Assembly (NCBI GenBank): GCA_030526175.1 | Contig: JAUNDJ010000010.1 | Location: 1 to 41,691, forward strand | DNA length: 41,691 nt | DNA from: Bacillota bacterium | GTDB lineage: Bacteria; Bacillota_I; Bacilli_A; Erysipelotrichales; Erysipelotrichaceae | Direction: 5' to 3' | Shown: piece after piece, positions 23,481 through 31,458 of the stretch | How the letters are laid out: every line of letters starts with the position of its first letter | How positions within the stretch are numbered: the stretch's first letter is position 1 | Notes under the pieces: generated by a model | Seen by the model: only the letters and a program-made list of their open reading frames with translations | The model's database searches: none | What the model was told of the DNA's origin: nothing | Translations under genes and position numbers: made by a program

Positions 23481-24641
23481 ATGGCTCAATTGTCAAGATT
23501 AAAGAAAAATCAAGAATTACGTGAAAAAATTGATTTAGAAACGGTAATCACAAATCCAAATGAAATTCCTAATTCAAATCAATCCATTAATACATCTTCG
23601 CACGCTAAGAAAAATGTACATCCACATAAACAATCGAGTGCGATCAATCAATCGGCCACAAGTACCTCACCAGTTATTGATGATTTACTTGCGGAAGTAA
23701 AAAAATACAATATGGAAAATGGAGATCGTGTTTCTTCGGATACGCAAATTAATATCTTACAATCGTTAGATACGAAAGAAGAAAGTCCAAAACTACGTAG
23801 AAACAATCACATTTTACCTATGGATGAAGAGGAAGAGCGCTTAGGTTCTACGATGAAGCTTCCTCGTACGAGTTTAGAGTCTTTACAACCAGATAATGAG
23901 TTGTTTCGTTTTTCTAAACTAACAAAAATTAATCGTGTATCTCCTGTTGAAGAAGAAGCACCACAAGAAGATACAAAAGAAACAAAACTGGAAGAACCTG
24001 TAAAAGAAGAGATTTCTAGTGTTTTGGTGAAACCAGCTCGTATTGAATTTTCCGAACCGGTTATTATTGACTCTTCCGATTTAATCGAAAGCTTTTCGGA
24101 CGATTTAGAAGAAGGTGAAGATTTTGTCGATGATATGGAAGAAGATCATTTAGAAATCGTAGAGTTCATGTTGAATCGTTCTAATGAAGAAGATGTGAAT
24201 GTTGTTGAAAATCTAGAAGATAAAGAAGAAGGTTCTTTCAAGAAAAAATTCAAATTCTTTAAAAAGAAAAATAAAAAAGAAAAAGTAAAAGTCGAAGAAG
24301 AGGAAGAAGTCGAAGAAGTAGTGGTTCCTCTTGTTCAAGAACCAACGATTATCGAAGAACCAAAAGAAGAACAACCTATCGAAGAAGAAGTACAAGATAA
24401 AATTATTGAATCTAGCGAAGTACAACCAGAAATGGAAGAAACAGACGAAGAAGAAGTTTCTATTGTCAAAGTCGATGCTGGAGAAGACGATATCGTTATG
24501 TTACGAAATAATGAAGAAGAAGAAGTTTTTGAAGAAGATGAAAAGAAATCTAATGTCTTAAATATCATCTTAGTTATTTTACTTCTTGCCCTACTTGCTT
24601 GTGCTATTTATGTCTTCTTTTTGATCACAAATATGGGGTAA
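23481..24641 (+). CDS. Acidic, low-complexity, tail-anchored membrane protein, function unknown
   Basis: 386 residues. The first ~250 are polar and Glu/Asp/Ser-rich, likely disordered. A strongly basic patch follows (about 253-270, FKKKFKFFKKKNKKEK), then a second acidic region of Glu/Val repeats. A single C-terminal span (about 361-382, NVLNIILVILLLALLACAIY) leaves only a few residues outside. The predicted topology is a cytoplasmic N-terminus held by a tail anchor. TAGGAGGTC lies before the ATG. cmk begins six bases after the stop, so it heads a cmk-der operon. I recognise no family; charged disordered domains of this kind often act as scaffolds or bind ribosomes or nucleic acid, which is only a possibility here. 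Confidence 0.75.
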   Translation: MAQLSRLKKNQELREKIDLETVITNPNEIPNSNQSINTSSHAKKNVHPHKQSSAINQSATSTSPVIDDLLAEVKKYNMENGDRVSSDTQINILQSLDTKEESPKLRRNNHILPMDEEEERLGSTMKLPRTSLESLQPDNELFRFSKLTKINRVSPVEEEAPQEDTKETKLEEPVKEEISSVLVKPARIEFSEPVIIDSSDLIESFSDDLEEGEDFVDDMEEDHLEIVEFMLNRSNEEDVNVVENLEDKEEGSFKKKFKFFKKKNKKEKVKVEEEEEVEEVVVPLVQEPTIIEEPKEEQPIEEEVQDKIIESSEVQPEMEETDEEEVSIVKVDAGEDDIVMLRNNEEEEVFEEDEKKSNVLNIILVILLLALLACAIYVFFLITNMG

Positions 24642-24647
24642 ATTGAA

Positions 24648-25307
24648 ATGAAGAAAATTAATATTGCTGTGGATGGAACAAGTGGTGTTGGAAAAAGTTC
24701 CGTTTGTGATCGTATTGCTGAAACACTACAATTAACGCATTTAGATACAGGAGCCATGTATCGTTGTGTTGCGTTATATTTAAAAGAACAAAATACGGAT
24801 TTAGAAGATTTAGAAGCGGTTGAAAAAGCCGTAAATGACATTCGTATTCGTTTTGACAACGATATTGTCTTCTTAAATGACAAAGATGTTTCAAAGGTTA
24901 TTCGTACGAATGAGATTAGTATGATGGCTTCAAAAACATCGGCTTTAGCCCCTGTTCGAAAAAGGCTGGTAGGGCTTCAACAAGAAGTGACAGCTGAAAA
25001 AGGATATATCGTGGATGGACGTGATATTTGTACGGTCGTTTTACCCGATGCCGATGTGAAGATCTTTATGAGTGCAACACCGGAAGCTCGTGCTGATCGT
25101 CGATACAAAGAGTATATTTCCAAAGGAATCGAAGCGGATTACGAAACAATTTTAAAAGATATTAATCAAAGAGATTATCAAGATTCTCATCGTGCAATTT
25201 CTCCATTAGTAAAGGCGGAAGATGCCATCGAAGTCGATACTTCTTCTTTAACTATTGATGAAGTTGTACAAACAATTTTAGACATTATTCATAAAAAAGT
25301 AGATTAG
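24648..25307 (+). CDS. cmk: Cytidylate kinase
   Basis: 219 residues. P-loop [11 protein letters not shown] (8-18), [12 protein letters not shown] (32-43) and the [20 protein letters not shown] motif (123-142) are diagnostic of Cmk. It phosphorylates CMP and dCMP to the diphosphates with ATP in the cytosol. Length and motifs are standard. The ribosome site is a weak GGGGTAAA, so translation may be coupled to the upstream gene (6-base gap). der follows after 11 bases. Confidence 0.95.
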   Translation: MKKINIAVDGTSGVGKSSVCDRIAETLQLTHLDTGAMYRCVALYLKEQNTDLEDLEAVEKAVNDIRIRFDNDIVFLNDKDVSKVIRTNEISMMASKTSALAPVRKRLVGLQQEVTAEKGYIVDGRDICTVVLPDADVKIFMSATPEARADRRYKEYISKGIEADYETILKDINQRDYQDSHRAISPLVKAEDAIEVDTSSLTIDEVVQTILDIIHKKVD

Positions 25308-25318
25308 GAGGGATTTTT

Positions 25319-26626
25319 ATGTTAAGAGGGACAGTCGCTATCGTAGGTCGTCCTAATGTCGGAAAATCCACCATATTTAACCGATTAATCGGGGAACGAA
25401 AGAGTATCGTGGACGATACACCTGGTGTAACTCGAGATCGTATTTATGGGGAAGTGGAATGGTTAACACAAAGATTTCGTTTAATAGATACAGGTGGTAT
25501 TCAAATTGAAGACCAAGATTTCGCGGACGAAATCAATATGCAAGTGGATATTGCGATTGAAGAAGCCGATGCGATTATTTTTATCGTAAGCGCAAAAGAA
25601 GGAATTATGACCGATGATATGGTCATTGCTCGTAAATTATTAAAATCGAACAAACCAATTATTTTAGCTGTAAATAAAGCAGATAACGAACAATTGTTGA
25701 TGCAGATTTATGACTTCTATCAATTAGGAGTTGGAGATCCAATGCCAGTCAGTGGAGCCCATGGAATTGGATTGGGAGATCTTTGCGACCAAATTATGGA
25801 AGTTCTTCCAAAAAAAGAAATTAAACCATACGATGGAATTACTTCGTTCTGTTGTATTGGACGTCCTAATGTAGGAAAAAGTTCGTTGGTAAATGCCATC
25901 TTAAATGAAGACCGTGTTATTGTTTCAAACATCGAAGGAACAACTCGTGATGCCATTGATACACCATTTAAATACGATGGTAAAGAATATATGATTATTG
26001 ATACCGCTGGTATCCGTAAAAAAGGAAAGATTTACGAAGATATTGAAAAATACTCGATTCTTCGTGCCTTAAGTGCGATTGATCGAAGCAATGTTGTATT
26101 GTTCTTGATTGACGGAGAAAAAGGAATCCGTGAACAAGACAAACACGTTGCCGGACTTGCTCATGAAGCAGGAAAAGGTGTTATTATCGTTTATAATAAA
26201 TGGGATACTGTTGAAAAAGACGATAAGACCATGTCAAAAATCGAAAAAGAAATTCGTGCCCAATTCTTATATTTATCGTATGCACCAATTGTATTTGTAA
26301 GTGCGAAAACACGTCAAAAAGTAAATCAATTGATTCCTGTCATTGACCAAGTTCATGAAAACTGTACAATGCGTGTACCAACGAATGTATTAAACGATGT
26401 TATCTTGGATGCGCAAATGGTCAACCCACCAAAACCTCACAAAGGAAAACAGTTACATATTTTCTATGCATCTCAGGTTTCGGTAGAGCCTCCAACAATC
26501 GTATTGTTTGTTAACGATCCAGAATTGTTCCACTTCTCTTATAAACGATATATTGAAAATAAGATTCGTGAAGCATTCGGTTTTGAAGGAACACCAATTC
26601 ATATTATTGCTCGTAAGAGAGCTTAA
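25319..26626 (+). CDS. der: Ribosome biogenesis GTPase Der (EngA)
   Basis: 435 residues with two tandem GTPase domains and a C-terminal KH-like domain. Domain 1: [10 protein letters not shown] (9-18), [13 protein letters not shown] and NKAD. Domain 2: [10 protein letters not shown] (about 179-188), [13 protein letters not shown] and NKWD. The KH-like part (about 350-435) includes [18 protein letters not shown]. It is essential for assembly of the 50S subunit. AGGAGGGA lies before the ATG. The cmk-der order is common in Firmicutes and supports both calls. Confidence 0.97.
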   Translation: MLRGTVAIVGRPNVGKSTIFNRLIGERKSIVDDTPGVTRDRIYGEVEWLTQRFRLIDTGGIQIEDQDFADEINMQVDIAIEEADAIIFIVSAKEGIMTDDMVIARKLLKSNKPIILAVNKADNEQLLMQIYDFYQLGVGDPMPVSGAHGIGLGDLCDQIMEVLPKKEIKPYDGITSFCCIGRPNVGKSSLVNAILNEDRVIVSNIEGTTRDAIDTPFKYDGKEYMIIDTAGIRKKGKIYEDIEKYSILRALSAIDRSNVVLFLIDGEKGIREQDKHVAGLAHEAGKGVIIVYNKWDTVEKDDKTMSKIEKEIRAQFLYLSYAPIVFVSAKTRQKVNQLIPVIDQVHENCTMRVPTNVLNDVILDAQMVNPPKPHKGKQLHIFYASQVSVEPPTIVLFVNDPELFHFSYKRYIENKIREAFGFEGTPIHIIARKRA

Positions 26627-26628
26627 TC

Positions 26629-26658
26629 AAGATGATCCAAATGGGTCATCTTTTTTTT
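26629..26658 (+). terminator. Rho-independent terminator after der
   Basis: AAGATGATCC / GGGTCATCTT stem (one G-T pair), AAAT loop, eight T. Confidence 0.9.
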
Positions 26659-26672
26659 AGAATTTCACGATT

Positions 26673-26701
26673 TTGACCAATTGGCTTTTTACTGTTATAA
26701 T
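26673..26701 (+). promoter_or_regulatory. Consensus promoter giving an apparently leaderless mRNA
   Basis: TTGACC (26673-26678), 17-bp spacer, TATAAT (26696-26701). The ATG of the lipoprotein gene is at 26708, seven bases after the -10 box, where transcription should start. Only T separates them and no ribosome binding site exists. Confidence 0.8.
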
Positions 26702-26707
26702 TTTTTT

Positions 26708-27352
26708 ATGAAAAGGTTATGTAAAATAATTGTCACATTTTGTTTGGCGTTTTCATTATTTGGTTGTGGAATGGCAAAAGAGAGGGAAGTGGCATGTAAA
26801 CAAATCACTACGAAAATGTTTAATTCCATTATTGATGGAGATATCAAACGAATCCAAAGTTTAGTCACAGATAATTATAAGGATGGAACTGGATTTTTTG
26901 TGTTTGAACAAAGCATTGGCCAATATTTAGAAGAAAAGAATGCTTCTCAGGAAACGATAACTTCTTTTCGTAAGCTTTGTAAGGACATTACCAAGCGCTC
27001 TATTCATTCTTATGAAATATTGCGTTACGAACACAGTTCTGATTATAATTTTGTCTTTATTTTGGTGAAGGGTGTGAATTTGAAAAAACTATTTTTAGAA
27101 GATTATGCGCATAATTTGGATTCACATTTGGAATCGTATAAGAACAATCATCAAGAAGAATATAATAAACTCGTTCTTTCTCAAGGAAAAGAAATAGCAG
27201 ATCAAATGATTATGGATAATGGTTGTCAGGAGTATTTCCAACAAATAACGGCTTATTTTGATGAAATTGATCAAACCGATTATCGTGTTCGCTTGGTTTT
27301 TAAAGATGTTAATGGTCAACAAAAGATTTATAAAACAGAAGTTGAATTGTAG
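26708..27352 (+). CDS. Lipoprotein of unknown function, probably leaderless
   Basis: 214 residues. A lipoprotein signal peptide is seen with basic MKRLCK, a hydrophobic core and an FSLFGC lipobox; Cys20 would be lipidated. The mature part is helical and Lys/Glu/Gln-rich, with ITTKMFNSIIDGDIKRIQSL near 31-50 and a C-terminal strand pair with YRVRLVF. The layout recalls small DUF-type lipoproteins with a cystatin/NTF2-like fold, but no family is recognised. The ORF can be read from 26681; that would place the start before the -10 box, so 26708 is preferred. The glycosyltransferase starts 18 bases after it with a GAAAGGAG site and is co-transcribed. Confidence 0.75.
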   Translation: MKRLCKIIVTFCLAFSLFGCGMAKEREVACKQITTKMFNSIIDGDIKRIQSLVTDNYKDGTGFFVFEQSIGQYLEEKNASQETITSFRKLCKDITKRSIHSYEILRYEHSSDYNFVFILVKGVNLKKLFLEDYAHNLDSHLESYKNNHQEEYNKLVLSQGKEIADQMIMDNGCQEYFQQITAYFDEIDQTDYRVRLVFKDVNGQQKIYKTEVEL

Positions 27353-27370
27353 AAAGGAGATGCTGACTCT

Positions 27371-28414
27371 ATGGAAAGTTATACGAAGGATATAGTTTTG
27401 GTTATACCGGCATATAATCCGGATGCACATCTTTCTTCTTTACTAAACGATCTTCTTTACAAATGGGAAGGACCGATTGTTGTCGTGGATGATGGAAGCG
27501 AGGATAAATCGTATCTTCGTTCGATTCAAAAAAGTAATGTACATCTTCTGGAACACTATGTGAATTTGGGAAAGGGAAGATCGATTAAAAATGCGATCAA
27601 CTATAGTCTGATTACATATAAGGATATAATGGGTTTTGTGTTAGCCGATTGCGATGGTAAGTTTTCGTATAAGGACATTTTAAAAGTTGCTTATACGCTA
27701 TCTATGCATCCCAATCATTTGATTTTAGGGGCTCGAGATATGAATAGTCCCAATTGGCCAAGTAGTCTTCGCTGGGGAAATAAGATTTTTACACAAGTCA
27801 TGAATTTTACCTTTGATTTATCGATTCACGACTCGCAAAGTGGACTCAGAGGAATTCCGAAAGAATATGCAGCAACCTGCTTAAACTTACCAGGAGATCG
27901 TTATGAATTTGATACCAACGTTCTTTTGAGTTCTAAAAAGGCGAAAATTGATATTAAAGAAGTGGCGATTGAAACAAACTTCTTAGAAGGGGATGCGGAA
28001 GATACGCATTTTAAACCGTTTAAGGACACCTTGGAAATTGCCAGTGCCATTATTAAATTTGCAGCTTCTTCCGGAGCTTGTTCGGTATTGGATTTATTTC
28101 TTTATTCTTTCTTCTGCACGGGTATTTTTACGGGAAAATACAGCATTCTGTTGGCAACAGTCACAGCTCGTATTGTTTCTTCTACTTTGAATTACTTAAT
28201 TAATCGTAAAATGGTCTTTGATGCCGATCATACGGACTTTAAGACGAAAGAGAAGTATTTCTTATTGGTTGTGGGAATTATGATAAGTAGTGCCATTTTA
28301 GTATCTTTACTTACAAGTATCATTCCGCTTCCATCTTTAATTATCAAATTGTTGGTGGATTTCTTATTGTGGTTTGCGAATTACTATTTCCAAAGAACGT
28401 GGGTGTTTAAATAG
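27371..28414 (+). CDS. GT2 glycosyltransferase fused to a GtrA-like membrane domain
   Basis: 347 residues. A GT-A type transferase (about 1-220): LVIPAYNPD (10-18), VVVDDGSEDKS (36-46), a LADCDGKF metal-binding DxD-like motif (about 91-98) and a SGLRGIP loop, as in dolichyl-phosphate-mannose/polyprenyl-phosphate-glucose synthases. From about residue 235 to the end are four spans of a GtrA-like domain, with TARIVSSTLNYLINRKMVF and FANYYFQRTWVFK. The fusion would load a sugar on undecaprenyl phosphate and help move it across the membrane for envelope decoration. Grouping with the lipoprotein suggests envelope work. Confidence 0.88.
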   Translation: MESYTKDIVLVIPAYNPDAHLSSLLNDLLYKWEGPIVVVDDGSEDKSYLRSIQKSNVHLLEHYVNLGKGRSIKNAINYSLITYKDIMGFVLADCDGKFSYKDILKVAYTLSMHPNHLILGARDMNSPNWPSSLRWGNKIFTQVMNFTFDLSIHDSQSGLRGIPKEYAATCLNLPGDRYEFDTNVLLSSKKAKIDIKEVAIETNFLEGDAEDTHFKPFKDTLEIASAIIKFAASSGACSVLDLFLYSFFCTGIFTGKYSILLATVTARIVSSTLNYLINRKMVFDADHTDFKTKEKYFLLVVGIMISSAILVSLLTSIIPLPSLIIKLLVDFLLWFANYYFQRTWVFK

Positions 28415-28418
28415 AGTT

Positions 28419-28853
28419 ATGAAAATATTAGTAAGTGCCTGTCTATTAGGTGAGAATTGTAAATACAATGGAGGAAACAACAAGTCAATAAAACTACTTT
28501 CTTATTTAAAGAATCACGAAGTGATTTCCGTTTGTCCGGAAGTATTAGGAGGACTATCGATTCCTCGTATTCCTTGTGAAATACGAAATGGAGAAGTCAT
28601 AAATAAAGAAGGAGTTTCTTGTGATCAAGAATTTCGTAAGGGAGCAAAGATTGCCTTACAAAGTGCAATAAATGAAAAAATAGATCTTGCCATCTTACAA
28701 TCTAGAAGTCCTTCTTGTGGAATCAAACAAATCTATTCGGGGACTTTTTCAAAAGAATTAATCGATGGTTCGGGTGTATTTGCCCAGTTATTAATGGAAA
28801 ATGGTTTTAAAGTATTAGATATTGAAGATTTTGAAAAAGAGAAATCATTATGA
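28419..28853 (+). CDS. DUF523 / TudS-like Fe-S protein
   Basis: 144 residues. ILVSACLLGENCKYNGGNN (3-21), ISVCPEVLGGLSIPR and QSRSPSCG carry the three conserved Cys (in SACLLG, SVCPE and SPSCG). In the DUF523 thiouracil desulfurase TudS these ligate a 4Fe-4S cluster that takes up sulfur from thiolated nucleobases. Substrate here is unproven. A longer frame from 28374 overlaps the glycosyltransferase; the ATG at 28419, four bases after that stop, matches the family start. There is no strong ribosome site, so translation is probably coupled to the upstream gene. Confidence 0.85.
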   Translation: MKILVSACLLGENCKYNGGNNKSIKLLSYLKNHEVISVCPEVLGGLSIPRIPCEIRNGEVINKEGVSCDQEFRKGAKIALQSAINEKIDLAILQSRSPSCGIKQIYSGTFSKELIDGSGVFAQLLMENGFKVLDIEDFEKEKSL

Positions 28854-28877
28854 GAGACTACAATTGGTAGTCTTTTC
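28854..28877 (+). terminator. Rho-independent terminator
   Basis: GAGACTAC / GTAGTCTTT stem with an AATTG loop and T-rich tail, directly after the DUF523 stop. Confidence 0.75.
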
Positions 28878-29013
28878 TTTATATATATCACTTCGCATAA
28901 TATATATTATGTAATTTTGATAGATTTAAATATACGAATATATATCTAATAATAAGATGAGTTATTAACGCATGTTTATGTATGTATTTTACCGATATAT
29001 AAGGCTCTAATTT

Positions 29014-29059
29014 GCATCGAAACGTATATTTGTCCATCTTAACGTTTTTCGTCGCAAAT
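29014..29059 (-). repeat. Diverged repeat, copy A
   Basis: 46 bp, gapless alignment with copy B 90 bp downstream: 32 of 46 identical by hand count. On the minus strand it reads FATKNVKMDKYTFRC. Several differences from copy B are synonymous, so both derive from coding DNA. Confidence 0.55.
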
Positions 29060-29103
29060 GCGCTTAAATCAAGCAATATGAAGCTTATAGGATATCTGCT
29101 TAT

Positions 29104-29149
29104 TCGCATTGGAATGTATACTTATTCATCTTTTTATAATTCGCTGCAA
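29104..29149 (-). repeat. Diverged repeat, copy B
   Basis: Reads FAANYKKMNKYTFQC on the minus strand, bounded by in-frame stops on both sides, so this copy is clearly non-functional. Confidence 0.55.
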
Positions 29150-29362
29150 ATCACAGCCTTAATAATATATATTAATGATTAGTAATTCTTTTTTAAAACA
29201 AGATTCATATTGTATTTCAATATGTTATATGACATTTAGATCTTATATACAAATAGCATATGATTCTTTCTATTAAAGATTTCTAAATTATTCAATTGAA
29301 TGAATAAGATTTATATATTTTTATTAATACTTCCCTTATCTAATATGTGAAACACTTCACAA

Positions 29363-29398
29363 ATCAAAAAAAAGAATAGGGTAGTTTCTTACCCTATT
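29363..29398 (-). terminator. Terminator of the arsC operon
   Basis: On the minus strand a 9-bp stem (AATAGGGTA / TACCCTATT) with a six-base loop is followed by TCTTTTTTTT. It overlaps the arsC stop codon. Confidence 0.9.
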
Positions 29399-29795
29399 GA
29401 ATAAGTTTTGATTTTAATTCTAATACTCTTCTTTCAATTTCTTTAATGATCTTAATGAATTCTTCATCCGATTTGCCCATTGGATCTTCCAACCCCCAGT
29501 TGTCATCAAATCCCTTCCCTACAAGTGGACAGCCTACATTGCATCCCATAGAAATATGAATATCGATTTCTGGCAGTTCTTTGTACAATTTGGAATATTG
29601 ACTTTCTTCCATATCGATTTGATACATTTCTTTAATCAAACGTACGGCATCTTGATTAATTTTTGGTTTTGTTTCGGTTCCAGCCGAATAGCTGTCAAAT
29701 ACATCCGATGCCAGATGTTTTCCCAAGGCTTCGGCAATTTGAGAACGACACGAATTGTGTACGCATATAAATGCGACTTTTTTCTTATTTGTCAT
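29394..29795 (-). CDS. arsC: Arsenate reductase, LMW-phosphatase type
   Basis: 133 residues. The P-loop AFICVHNSCRSQIAEA has Cys11 and Arg17 in the CX5R arrangement. MGCNVGCP supplies the redox pair Cys85 and Cys89, as in thioredoxin-coupled ArsC. The reaction reduces arsenate to arsenite by a Cys relay. Without the redox pair it would be a low-molecular-weight tyrosine phosphatase; both Cys are present, so reductase is favoured. It overlaps the upstream DUF5714 gene by 11 bases with an AAAGGTG site. No arsenite pump or arsR is in the window. Confidence 0.88.
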   Translation of the reverse strand: MTNKKKVAFICVHNSCRSQIAEALGKHLASDVFDSYSAGTETKPKINQDAVRLIKEMYQIDMEESQYSKLYKELPEIDIHISMGCNVGCPLVGKGFDDNWGLEDPMGKSDEEFIKIIKEIERRVLELKSKLIQ

Positions 29796-30312
29796 AGAAT
29801 GGACACCTTTCTTTAATACATTGTTGATTTCTAGAAGAATAGATACAGGTTGGCTTCTCGTATTCTAAAGTATATGGGTATGTTTGATTGATATACTCGA
29901 TGGCATATTGAAAAGATAGCATCGCATCTCTTTTGCAGCATCTTGGACCATTCACTTTCCCCATTTCTTCAATCGCCTTGGAAGTAAAACGCATATGATC
30001 TCCCCAAGTGCCATCGTTAGAAAGAGGACCGGTCTCATCCAGTATGGATAAGGCAGCACCCATAGAAGCCACGGCACCACAAACTCCCCATAGACCACAC
30101 ATTGCCCCTGGCATACGAAGTCCTTCTTTTTTCATTTTTTCTAGTGCAGGACCAAGATAGAATTCTTTCCCCGCATTTTTAAGAGCAACCAGTAAACAAG
30201 CTCCATTCAAAATATGATGTTTTGCGATATTTTGAAAGATTTGAATCGGATTGAATCCTTTTTCTTCTTGAATATCTTTCAACATTTGTTCAATTCTTTC
30301 TTCAAAATTCAT
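29785..30312 (-). CDS. DUF5714 protein, Cys-rich, coupled to arsC
   Basis: 175 residues. Motifs GAMCGLWGVCGAVASMGAAL (about 88-107), GPRCCKRDAML (about 142-152) and a C-terminal NQQCIKERCPF match the core of DUF5714 proteins, which have many conserved Cys and are thought to be metal- or redox-linked. The zinc-ribbon-like N-terminal part often found in the family is absent, so this is a short form. It is the first gene of a two-gene operon and overlaps arsC by 11 bases, suggesting a thiol or metalloid role. The promoter region has a long inverted repeat. Function is unproven. Confidence 0.78.
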   Translation of the reverse strand: MNFEERIEQMLKDIQEEKGFNPIQIFQNIAKHHILNGACLLVALKNAGKEFYLGPALEKMKKEGLRMPGAMCGLWGVCGAVASMGAALSILDETGPLSNDGTWGDHMRFTSKAIEEMGKVNGPRCCKRDAMLSFQYAIEYINQTYPYTLEYEKPTCIYSSRNQQCIKERCPFYDK

Positions 30313-30324
30313 AAGTATCTTCTT

Positions 30325-30346
30325 TATATAGATGGATATCTATATA
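30325..30346. promoter_or_regulatory. Inverted repeat, candidate operator of the DUF5714-arsC operon
   Basis: TATATAGAT - GGAT - ATCTATATA: nine-base perfect arms, 13 bases upstream of the DUF5714 start codon. It is placed where an ArsR-type repressor would bind, but no such repressor gene is nearby. Confidence 0.5.
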
Positions 30347-30365
30347 TAGTGAATCATATCTATGC

Positions 30366-30392
30366 AAAAAAAACAACCCATTATGGATTGTT
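30366..30392 (-). terminator. Terminator of the YfbR-like operon
   Basis: On the minus strand AACAATCC / GGGTTGTT (one G-T pair) with an ATAAT loop and a run of T. Confidence 0.85.
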
Positions 30393-30952
30393 TATTTGGA
30401 TTCGATCTTTTCTAATGTATCCTTTAGAATCTCTTCCCGTAATTCTTTAAAATACGAACTAAACTCGACACGATCCCAGGCATATTCTTTTTGTAAGTCA
30501 TACTCCAAAGGAATCCATGTATCCAGACTCGAAAGATTGTGTTGAATCAAAGCTTCTAGACTATCAATGGCCTTAAAAATCTTGGCTTCCAATGTTTTTC
30601 TTTCTTTCATTTCTTCCAATAAAGAAACCATTTCTTTTTGTTTATAAGGTTCTAGTGTTTCTAACCAGTTCATCAACAAGTCTTCTTCTTTTTTTTCATG
30701 CGCATTATTCTTTTCAAACACAGGGATATCTCCAGTAAAAGCTTCTCCTAGATCGTGAATGATGATCATATGCAGAACCTTATTCATATCGGCTTCCGGA
30801 AACTCTTCTTTAATCAAAAAGGCAATCAAGCTCATCATCCAGGTATGTTCGGCTACACTTTCGTGTCGTCCTTTGGATGTGTAACAATGTCGCGTTGTAT
30901 CTTTTAATCGCTCCGCAATTTTTAAAATTTCCAAAACTTCTCTAGGACTCAT
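30392..30952 (-). CDS. HD-domain nucleotidase, YfbR-like
   Basis: 186 residues. RHESVAEHTWMMSLIAFL (about 29-46) and MIIIHDLGEAFTGDIP (about 62-77) are the metal-binding signatures of the YfbR/YGK1 group, which dephosphorylates 5'-deoxynucleoside monophosphates. A later KAIDSLEALIQH helix supplies the last Asp. The ATG overlaps the upstream gene's stop as ATGA, so translation is coupled. It is the last gene of the 32151-30392 operon. Confidence 0.85.
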   Translation of the reverse strand: MSPREVLEILKIAERLKDTTRHCYTSKGRHESVAEHTWMMSLIAFLIKEEFPEADMNKVLHMIIIHDLGEAFTGDIPVFEKNNAHEKKEEDLLMNWLETLEPYKQKEMVSLLEEMKERKTLEAKIFKAIDSLEALIQHNLSSLDTWIPLEYDLQKEYAWDRVEFSSYFKELREEILKDTLEKIESK

Positions 30953-31449
30953 ACAAAAGGAAACCTTTCTTTTTTTCCATACTTTTCAAAAGAATAATTC
31001 GCTTCTTCTCCATCCTCTGGAATAGTAGAAAAACTTCTTTTAATCAATACGTCTTCTTCCTTTTTATAATCCACAAAAAGAGTCCCAGGCCCATCAATTA
31101 CGACTTCTTGATCAAAGACATAAAGTTCAGATACTTCATAGTCTTCTTGTTCCATAAAATCCAATAGTTCATAGACAATTTCTACGTAATCTTTCACCAG
31201 CCAATTTTTAACGGGTAAGGAAATAAGATTCTTTAAATATTCTTTATATCCAACTTCTTCCAAAGGTTCTAGATAGACCACTTCGTCTTGATAAAAGGAT
31301 CCGGTAATCGTATCTTTATCTACGATTAGAGTAAACTCGTATGTATCAATATTAGAAGATATATGTTTGGATAATTCTCTCGATTCGATCTTAAAATTAA
31401 TTTTGGCAAGACTTTCATAGTTTGCGATTTGATTTGTGTTCACTTCCAT
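30949..31449 (-). CDS. Hypothetical acidic protein
   Basis: 166 residues with no signal or membrane span, rich in Glu and Tyr and with a beta-strand-rich pattern (TYEFTLIVDKDTITGSFYQD, VVIDGPGTLFVDYKKE). No family recognised. AGGAG before the ATG; four-base overlap with the YfbR-like gene and a nine-base gap from the TerB-like gene, so the three are one operon. Confidence 0.65.
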   Translation of the reverse strand: MEVNTNQIANYESLAKINFKIESRELSKHISSNIDTYEFTLIVDKDTITGSFYQDEVVYLEPLEEVGYKEYLKNLISLPVKNWLVKDYVEIVYELLDFMEQEDYEVSELYVFDQEVVIDGPGTLFVDYKKEEDVLIKRSFSTIPEDGEEANYSFEKYGKKERFPFV

Positions 31450-31458
31450 ATCCGTCTC

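Larger units (their letters stand above)
28878..29362. other. AT-rich gene-free gap with decayed coding remnants
   Basis: Very AT-rich and stop-rich in most frames. A 73-codon minus-strand frame (29109-28888) exists but has no ribosome site. The recognisable content is two diverged copies of one ~46-bp segment (29014-29059 and 29104-29149), which read on the minus strand as the same short peptide. I see no origin boxes, tRNA or promoter of quality. It looks like a graveyard of a small gene. Confidence 0.5.

Noticed and set aside
28888..29109. 73-codon minus-strand ORF as a real gene
   Set aside because: No ribosome site or promoter, and it starts inside decayed repeat copy B in another frame. 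It is better explained as a remnant.
28878..29362. Replication origin or partition site in the AT-rich gap
   Set aside because: No cluster of DnaA-type boxes (TTATNCACA) and no replication gene nearby.
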